Shown here one piece after another: positions 57,261 to 64,000 of a stretch of 64,000 nt of DNA. Numbering within the stretch: position 1 is the stretch's first letter; every line of letters starts with the position of its first letter. Source of the stretch: Liquidambar formosana (Eukaryota; Streptophyta; Magnoliopsida; Saxifragales; Altingiaceae). The position numbers were made by a program, and so were the translations under genes. The notes under the pieces are model-generated. The model worked only from the letters and a program-made list of their open reading frames with translations, did no database searches and was not told the DNA's origin. The DNA is taken from NCBI GenBank assembly GCA_039720395.1, contig CM077820.1, positions 11,167,338 through 11,231,337 of the forward strand. Direction: 5' to 3'.

Positions 57261-57567
57261 CGGATCTTACACTCAGATACATCGGAGCTTTCTTCTCCCC
57301 CCACCACTCCCCAAAGGAAAAAATAAAAAATAAAAACACGAAGAAGAAGAGAGAAACTGGTTAATCAAATCTAGGGACTAATACGCCAAACGAACCCTTC
57401 TCTTTTAATGCGAAAATTGAGAACCACGCATTTCTATTATTATCATCAGGGGGCATCTATTGGATGATAGATTATCATTATCATTGTTGTTGATTTTGGG
57501 TTGTATTGGACCAATAGCCCAAGTATACAGCTGTAGGACAGGACATATAAGAACGCGCGAAAGATAG

Positions 57568-58001
57568 AGGGCAGCTATTTCAACCCCTCAGCTTTATTTG
57601 TACATCCCATATATTTTTCTTTTTTTTTAAAGTTTTATGAAAAATATAAAAGGTTTTCATAAAATATGACAGTATTGTCTAATAAAAAAACATCATTTTC
57701 AACAACTTTATAAAAAAAAAAAATTTCTACAATTTATTGTTTAAGGACTTTTTGGTTATTTATAATTTTTATTTCTATAAAAATGAAATAAAAACTATAA
57801 ATTGCCTAAAGTCTTCCTAAAGGACAGATTTTTAAAAAAATTTATTATACAAAGTTGTTTAAAATAATGTTTTCTCATAGATTATGCAACCAGTTTTCAT
57901 AAAAAAATTTCACATTTTTGATAAAATTGAAAAAAAAAAAAAGAAAAAAAAGAAAGAAGGAATTTACAAATAAAGTTGAGGGATTGAAATAAGCGTCCTC
58001 C
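57568..58001. mobile_element. Foldback MITE, copy 5
   Basis: The ends GGCAGCTATTTCAACCCCTC and GAGGGATTGAAATAAGCG resemble the GGCTATTGCAACCCC ends of copies 1 and 2. The interior has ATCATTTTCAACAACTTTAT and ACAAAGTTGTTTAAAATAAT. It is more degraded and A-rich, with no clear target duplication. Confidence 0.6.
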
Positions 58002-58009
58002 CTAAAGGT

Positions 58010-58485
58010 ATCACCACAGAATAAGGATCCCACTACTAATTAGCCCTGATGAAGGGAAGTGTATAACAAGCCCAGCGCCATGTGTGAGCCCAAAACTAGC
58101 AAGGCACTCCATAAGCCTTGTAATCGGAAATCAGATTATTATGGGCCATCCAGCAGATCCAAAGTGACTCCTTGGTTATACATTGCAGTAATGCAGTGGT
58201 AACCATCATTATCGCTGAAGCTTTTCAATTGTCTCATCTTTAGATCATCCTGATAATTATCCTATGTGTAGGACGGGGGATAATATACACATGCGAGAGA
58301 TTAGTCAGGTGTTCTAAGATGTTTGAATACCTCATTCATTAAAAAAAAAAATTATTACTACAGCATAGATAGGCATGCAGTAAAATGACAGGTTGAAACG
58401 TCGGATTGGATGTCCATTTATCATCAGGAATATTAATTGAGGCCCCATTTGGATGTCCGAATGGAAGTTAAACAAATGAAGGCAT
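58010..58485. other. Intergenic stretch
   Basis: Nothing is recognised. Sequence near 58440 (GGCCCCATTTGGATGTCCG) hints at another small transposon end. Confidence 0.4.
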
Positions 58486-58487
58486 TT

Positions 58488-59045
58488 TTTTTTTTTTTTA
58501 TAGGAAGATGATATATATTAATGAGATAAAATATACAAATCAGCTTAGACTTTGTTCCGAACACACTTAGGAATCTTATTCATCCAAATAGCAAATTAGT
58601 TATATACTTGGCATATCTAGCAAGGTTATGAGAAACCTCATTGCCCTGTCTACAGTTGTGCAAGAAAAGTATTTGATTGGAAAAATGACTCTGTCTCAGC
58701 TTGTGTATCTTCAAAGATCAAACCCAAAGTTGAGAGATTGTGCTCCGTTGAATTAATAGCATTTATCACTTCAATATTATCCCCTTCAAAGAACACATAC
58801 ATTTCTCATTCTTAAATTCCTAGTGAAGTCTACTGCAAATCTCATTGCCAAAGCTTCAGCATGTAAGGCCATGAATTCACCTTGAATATGCTTGGAAGCT
58901 GCCGCTATCACCACTCCATTATTATCTCGTACCACCACACCTAACCCTGCACTGATAGTGTCAGCAAAGATTGCCCCTTCAACATTAACCTTGTAACAAC
59001 CTAATGGAGAGGTTGCCACTTGACTATAGAAGGAGCATCAGTCAA
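58488..59045 (-). mobile_element. LINE 3' end with RNase H domain
   Basis: On the minus strand 59040-58786 encodes an RVT_3-type RNase H segment: GCYKVNVEGAIFADTISAGL, VVVRDNNGVVIAAASKHIQG, HAEALAMRFAVDF. Frames then break (a SCTTVDRAMRF-like remnant replaces the usual R..N..AH motif), and the element ends in an A-rich tail at 58488. It is 5' truncated. Confidence 0.75.
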
Positions 59046-59317
59046 TTTTGGGTCCTCCTAAATGTGCAAATCAATCACGTTGAATTTAAAAATTCAAGAA
59101 AATGAAAACCATAATCATAAATGAGAGTGAAAATTCAAAATAATAGCACCTTATAAATTTTAAAGAATTGATCATATAAAATCAACTAGGTGATGAAATT
59201 TTTTGAAAATTTTAATTCGAGGTACTAGATTTGTGTCTTAGATAATATGAAATACTGTTTCCTCCAAAATTTTGATTCTGAAGATTGGGTTGCGCGAGCG
59301 TGCCAGCCACTACACAG

Positions 59318-59958
59318 TGACGAATTGTGGGTTCTACCTTGCCTTGAATGGACTCAAGGACTTTTCTGTGACAAACAATTGAAAACACAAAATAATAACA
59401 GAAATTAAAAGGAAAAGCTCACCACGGAGGAAGCTATTTTCATTGATCAATTTCTGAAATTACAATGATAAACAAAGGGGTGCACACGCCTTTGACCAGA
59501 AAGGAGCACACGTTTCTGGGTTTAAAATCCTAGAATTCTAAAAGAAAATGAAAAAGATAAAGTTCCTGAGAACTGGTTTGTTGATTGATGTTGGGGGGTT
59601 TCTTCAAATGGCTGCTTACCCTTTTATACACTTACAACTTCAACCCCTTCCCTGAAATGCACTTGTTAACTGCCCACGATGTTGAACTACCATCTCCCAA
59701 AACTGCCACGTTCTTATAACTGCCCATGATCTCAAGATAACCGTTTTCCATCGTGTAATTCAATACCTGCTTTTGTTAGTGCTCCAAGGATTCGACCTCC
59801 TCTGACCGAATTTTGAAGGCTCTTAAGGCTAAGGTGTAACCACGATTTGCTTCAATGTAAGTGGTAATTCGGTCCAACGAAATCGTCCCATCACTATTCA
59901 CGAGGCAGAAGTTAAAGTTCGTCCAACCATGCTGAGGCCGATTTTATGGGTGTAAACA
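59318..59958 (-). mobile_element. LTR of a retrotransposon on the minus strand
   Basis: On the minus strand the polypurine-like GTGGGGGGCAA is followed by TGTTTACACCCATAAAATCG (LTR start at 59958). A TATAAAAG promoter motif lies at 59621-59628, and the LTR may end ATTCGTCA at 59318. TGGCACGCTCGCGC beyond it resembles a primer site but is 12 bp away, so it is doubtful whether this is a 5' or 3' LTR. The purine tract just before the start favours a 3' LTR with the internal region at higher coordinates. Confidence 0.5.
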
Positions 59959-60446
59959 TTGCCCCCCACATTTTAATAGATTAGTTTTCTGGTAAAATGT
60001 ACCAATTTTTATGAATCGGCCTTTCATCATACTCATAAAGGTAAGCACAAGATGTTAGAATTCATCTTTTCTGGTGACACGTGTTCATACCCCTAAGCCT
60101 TAGTAACAGAGACACGTGTTCCTCTTTTAATTGGTCCCTCATCTGACGGCACTGAATCACTAATAATAGCGCCGTATCGTTTACTGTTCCCAAGGGAACG
60201 TCTCTTCCAAAACGCCTTTTCCATTTCTCCTAAAAGCGCCAAAACCCCTCGGACTCCTTTTGAAACACAACTCCCTCGTCTTCTACACGAACCAGAGCTC
60301 CTTTTTCCCAGGGTTTCTCTTCTCCGGCGATTTGCTCATTCCTTCCTTTCATCTGGTGTCTTCTTCTCCGCCGTCTTCGAGTCTTCTGCCATCGCCTTTC
60401 CTCAGTTCATCCCCTCGTCATTCTCTATACCACATCTTCTTCTAGA

Positions 60447-63396
60447 ATGGCAGATTCTGCGCCTGGTGAAATCACCGGCAAGTCTCGTTTGGCAGAGCTC
60501 ACGGGGACTGACCCGGCGGTGGCCATCCCTAAGGTACTTATCCCTATCAACAACTCTTACACTTTAGGTCCTGTGTTCTCCTCTGCTGAAGCTGTCGGAT
60601 TCTACTCTTCTGTTTTTCCAAAACCTCAATCAGAGGTTTTTGTTTTTGAAAACCCTAAATGCAATATCACTTCTTCTTTTTCTAAGTCTGTTCGTTACTG
60701 GCCAAACAGACAAAAGAACTGGCTTTCCTGGTTTGATAGGATGGTTGCTGTCAAGGCCAATGAATGGCATGAATTGGGAATTCATGAAATTCTTCATCTG
60801 TCCAAATTCCAAATTCCCATCAATAAAGAAATTTTATCATCGGCCTTATGTTTCTGGTCTGTTTCCACTAATTCTTTTCATTTTAATTTTGGAATGATGA
60901 CCCCCACACTCTTAGACTTAGCTGTTCTTTTTGGCCTTCGACCTAATGGGAAATGGATCAATGCCTTGGCCGAGACTCCTGAATTTGATGACTCAATTTC
61001 TTTTGACAAGAAAAGCACATCTTACACTAATTTCCTCAACCTCTATATGAAAACAGAGGGCGAAATTGAGGAAACTGAGTATATTGCCTTCCTTCTCTTC
61101 TGGATTTGTAAATACCTTTTTTGTTCACCATCTTTTAAAATTGTCAAGGCCGATTTAAAATTGGCCATTTACTTGGCTAGAGGTTGTAAGGCTGCCTTGG
61201 GACCTTTAGTCCTTTCAAGCCTTTACAGAGGTTTATTCAATCTCTTGTCTTCTAACTTCCACCTGCGGGGAGGTCCTCTCTGGATGCTTCAGATTTGGCT
61301 TCATGCCTATTTTCCAGAGGTGAGCCCTGCCTGCGAGTCTCATCCAGATGTTCCTTCCCTTGGATATAACTTCATTGACTTTTCTCACAATCCTCATTCT
61401 TTCAAAGATTGTTTTACCTTTTTCTATTCGTGTAATAATCGGACTCCTAAACAATTTTATCCCTTTTTTCCTCTGAGATGCGGGCCACAATGGTTACTGG
61501 CCGTATCTACTTTTGATGCTCCCCAGTCAGTGTTAAAATCCTTTTGGAGCAGTGTATTAATCCCAAGAGACCTTCATCATAGATTGATCTTAGAAAATTC
61601 TGGGAATAATCGTTGTGGAGTAGAAATCTACTGCCCTCATTTTGTCTCTAGGCAATTCGGCCTCCATCAATCTATTCCTTTTCCCCTCACATACAGCCTA
61701 AACTCTGATTTCTTGAATCGGCTTGTGATTCAAGATCTTGATGAAGTGGACAGTGTAGATGTGATCTTCAAAATGTTGAAGAAAGATTTTGAAATCTCTT
61801 CTTTCCGGTATAAGCCGTCTGTATCTGATGACTTCACTACCTTCTGGGGAAATTACATCAAAAAGAGTAGACCGATGGACCTAGCAGAGGCTTTTAACCA
61901 ACTCTTTACACATGAAGCTGCTGATGACTTGGCCGATTCTAGTGATGGCGATACTGACAGGCTTTCCTTGCAGGCCACAGAGACTGGGAAAGGAAAAAAG
62001 CAAAAGACCAAGCAAGGTATCCCTATTGACCGATATTCAGCTTATCAGTCTGTACTAACTTATGAAAAATTTTATAAAATCAAATGGATCCCCGGGGAAG
62101 ACATGTGGGTAATGGTGGACAAGGTAGATAGAGCTGTTCTAAATATAAAATCAAAACAATTTGATGAATATATGGCAAAAAATAAGGGAAAAAGAGTTAT
62201 GTCAGGTCCCACATTTTTTATGAAGTTTGAAAAATGGCTGGAGAAAAATCGACCATATACTCCTTCTGCCAATTTTGCAATAGCTGACCTAGTTGAACCA
62301 TCCTTGGCCTTATCCTCGCCCGATGAAGTTACTTGGGTAGGGAGACGCGCCACTAAAAAAGAACTTGACCGATTTCAATGGATAACCTGGCCTATATCAA
62401 CTTTTTCCATAGGTATCTCTTTTGCTCATTTCCTGTTTTTTAGAAACAATTACGAGAGTATCCTGACTTTTGCATTTTGCAGATGCTCCCTCTTATGAAC
62501 ATCGGTCTACAGCTCCTTTTCCTGAACTCCCATCTGAGGATGAGGAAGAGCTTTTGAAGTCCCAGCCCGGTAAATCAAAAAGCGCTGCTCTGGTGAAGTC
62601 ATCAGCCGCTAAACCAAAGCAAGGAGAGACCGAAAACCAGGCCACTGGAAGTCAAGCCAAGAAAACCACCAAGCCAAAAACAGTGGAAACTGGGCATCAA
62701 GCTGCTGAGAGCCAAGCCAAGAAGAGAGGTAGACCGAAGACCTCTATAGCTGCGACTGGCCGAAACAAGAAACCCAAGGCAAGTGGGATGAGCGAGATTT
62801 TTGCATCTTTGTCCCAGAAAGGGTCTGGCTCAACCTCTGCGCCTATTTCTTCTTCCTCCATCTCCAAACCAGCCTCAAGCCCTCAACAATCCCAGGCCAA
62901 AGATTCAGACCCTCATGAGTCCGATTCTGAGGACCAGGATGAGCTGATCATTTTACCTGATCCCTCAGAAGAAATGACTCAGCCATCCTCCCTGCCAGAA
63001 AAAACAATTTCTACTGCCCCTGCTACAGTTCCTGCTACAGTTCCTACTGCACCAACTTCTTCATCTTCTGAGAATAAATATGCCACTGCGATGGCCTCTC
63101 TTGAGAAGCTCCGCTCCTTTTTGAAGCCTAAACTGACCGATTCTCCTCTTTCTTCGACTACATCTAGCCTTTCCAAAGGCCCAGATGTTGAAAAAGCAAA
63201 AAAGCTTCTGAAAACCATCTGCACTGTCCCCATAGCTTCCATTTTTTCCCAACTTGACAAAATCAAGACCGCCATAAAAATCATTCTGTCCGATTCCAAT
63301 ACCACCCCTGGACTGGCTGCTAACCTTCAATCTTTTGAAGAGAAAATTTCTCTCCTTTGCCTTTCCTTTTCTTCTACCAAGAACGAAGCAACCTAA
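60447..63396 (+). CDS. Plant mobile domain (PMD, aminotransferase-like) protein with AT-hook
   Basis: Exon 1 is 60447-62412. Intron 62413-62482 has GTATCT and TTTTGCAG borders. Exon 2 is 62483-63396. Joined in phase they encode 959 residues. Residues about 90-480 match the PMD pattern: WHELGIHEILHLSKFQIPIN, MMTPTLLDLAVLFGLRPNG, ALGPLVLSSLYRGL, GGPLWMLQIWLHAYFPEV. After it come an acidic Ser-rich linker and a basic region with the AT-hook core KKRGRPKT near residue 750, plus repeats of the type GxQAxxSQAKK. PMD domains occur in host genes and in transposable elements. Here the ORF is antisense to the LTR at 59318-59958, as in retrotransposons with an antisense extra ORF, so an element origin is likely but inferred. 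The stop at 63394 is probably a mutation, because the frame stays open in coding style beyond it. Confidence 0.75.
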
Positions 63397-63792
63397 AATA
63401 GGAAACTTTTGCATCACATACTAGACCTACAATCCAAGATCCAAACGGCCATGACAGAGGCCGAAAATGTGAAATCCTTTATTGAAGAATGACAGAAGGC
63501 TGAACAAGAATTTCAAACTAGGGTTGCTGACTTGGAGAAGCAGCTGAAGGATGCAAAAGAAAAGTTGAAGGAGGCGGAGCTTGTTCAGGCTAACCTTACA
63601 CAAGTCTTTTCTGAGAAAGTTGGTGAAGCACAAGGGCTGGCCGAACAGTACGAGCCTTATTCAAGCCAAGAAGAAACCCTAGAGCAGAAACAGAAAGATC
63701 TGGAGGACCAACTTCAAGCCTTTGAAGTTGAATGGTCGAGCATAAAGCAATTGCTTTCTCTTGCTGATCCTTCTCTTACTGCTTCCTCTTGA
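63397..63792 (+). pseudogene. C-terminal coiled coil of the PMD protein, cut off by stop codons
   Basis: It is in the same frame as the PMD ORF after TAA 63394-63396. It reads DLQSKIQTAMTEAENVKSF, is broken again by TGA at 63490-63492, then continues RVADLEKQLKDAKEKLKEAE and EETLEQKQKDLEDQLQAFEV to a natural stop at 63790-63792. Heptads of Leu with Glu/Lys mark a coiled coil. Two point changes (for example CAA to TAA and CGA to TGA) would suffice to create both stops. Confidence 0.65.
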
Positions 63793-64000
63793 TATCCTGA
63801 ACAATTTACTTCATGGCTGGCGTGTAGCCATTCATTGTTCTGGTCTTGTAATTTGGCCATAAGGCCTTTGCACAATTTTATTTTCATAAGTTTTTCTCTA
63901 CTCAATCATTAGTTTGCACTGACAATATTTTACTTACTGATGCATGTATGGATTATAATTGTTTCTTTTGATATTCGGCCATGTAGCCTTGAATATATAC
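63793..64000. other. 3' flank of the PMD gene
   Basis: AT-rich non-coding sequence. A phrase of the type GGC(C/G)TG(T)AGCC recurs (near 63815, 63857, 63979). The window ends here. Confidence 0.4.

Noticed and set aside
61233..63905. Minus-strand ORFs of 60-118 codons
   Set aside because: Shadows of the + strand PMD coding sequence.

Overview
The window is nuclear DNA of a dicot-like flowering plant. It is AT-rich, with short exons bounded by GT/AG introns, plant cell-wall genes, Tat/Ogre-type LTRs, CACTA, Helitron, hAT and MULE-type transposons, L1-type LINEs and many microsatellites. No species can be named from the sequence. About four loci look like host genes; most of the rest is transposon-derived.

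Layout. 0-9 kb: two pectin methylesterase inhibitor (PMEI) genes on the + strand, the first cut by the window edge, with four diverged copies of one flanking segment. 9.8-10.9 kb: a decayed LINE. 11.6-46.9 kb, minus strand: exons of one small four-helix membrane protein. Exons 1-4 lie at 46.5-43.2 kb and two compatible 3' exons at 11.9-11.6 kb, so the 31 kb between them may be a single intron packed with transposons. In order it holds a 1.8 kb inverted repeat with coiled-coil ORF remnants (12.1-13.95 kb); a CACTA element carrying a broken heavy-metal ATPase gene fragment (14.2-19.9 kb); LINE pieces (21.4-26.2 kb) around a possibly mitochondrial insert; two MULE-type elements at one repeated target (27.0-28.25 kb); a Helitron (28.9-30.3 kb); an hAT element (32.1-33.1 kb); a solo LTR interrupted by a second LTR (34.0-38.7 kb); a foldback MITE (39.5 kb); and an LTR with primer-binding site and leader (40.5-43 kb).

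48.3-53.4 kb: a seven-exon GH9 endo-beta-1,4-glucanase on the minus strand, with a frameshift that ends the protein just after the catalytic glutamate. 53.6-59 kb: intergenic DNA with two more MITEs of the same foldback family, a SINE and a LINE 3' end. 59.3-63.8 kb: a minus-strand LTR next to a + strand plant-mobile-domain ORF with an AT-hook and a C-terminal coiled coil broken by two stops, an arrangement that recalls the antisense extra ORF of Tat-type retrotransposons.

PMEI and GH9 proteins both act in the cell wall, but nothing here links them in regulation. The most unusual signals are the 21-bp-phased palindrome arrays (core GCGTACGC) in the LTRs, the apparent 31 kb transposon-filled intron, the ATPase fragment captured by CACTA with its phosphorylation aspartate missing, and the foldback MITE family seen five times.
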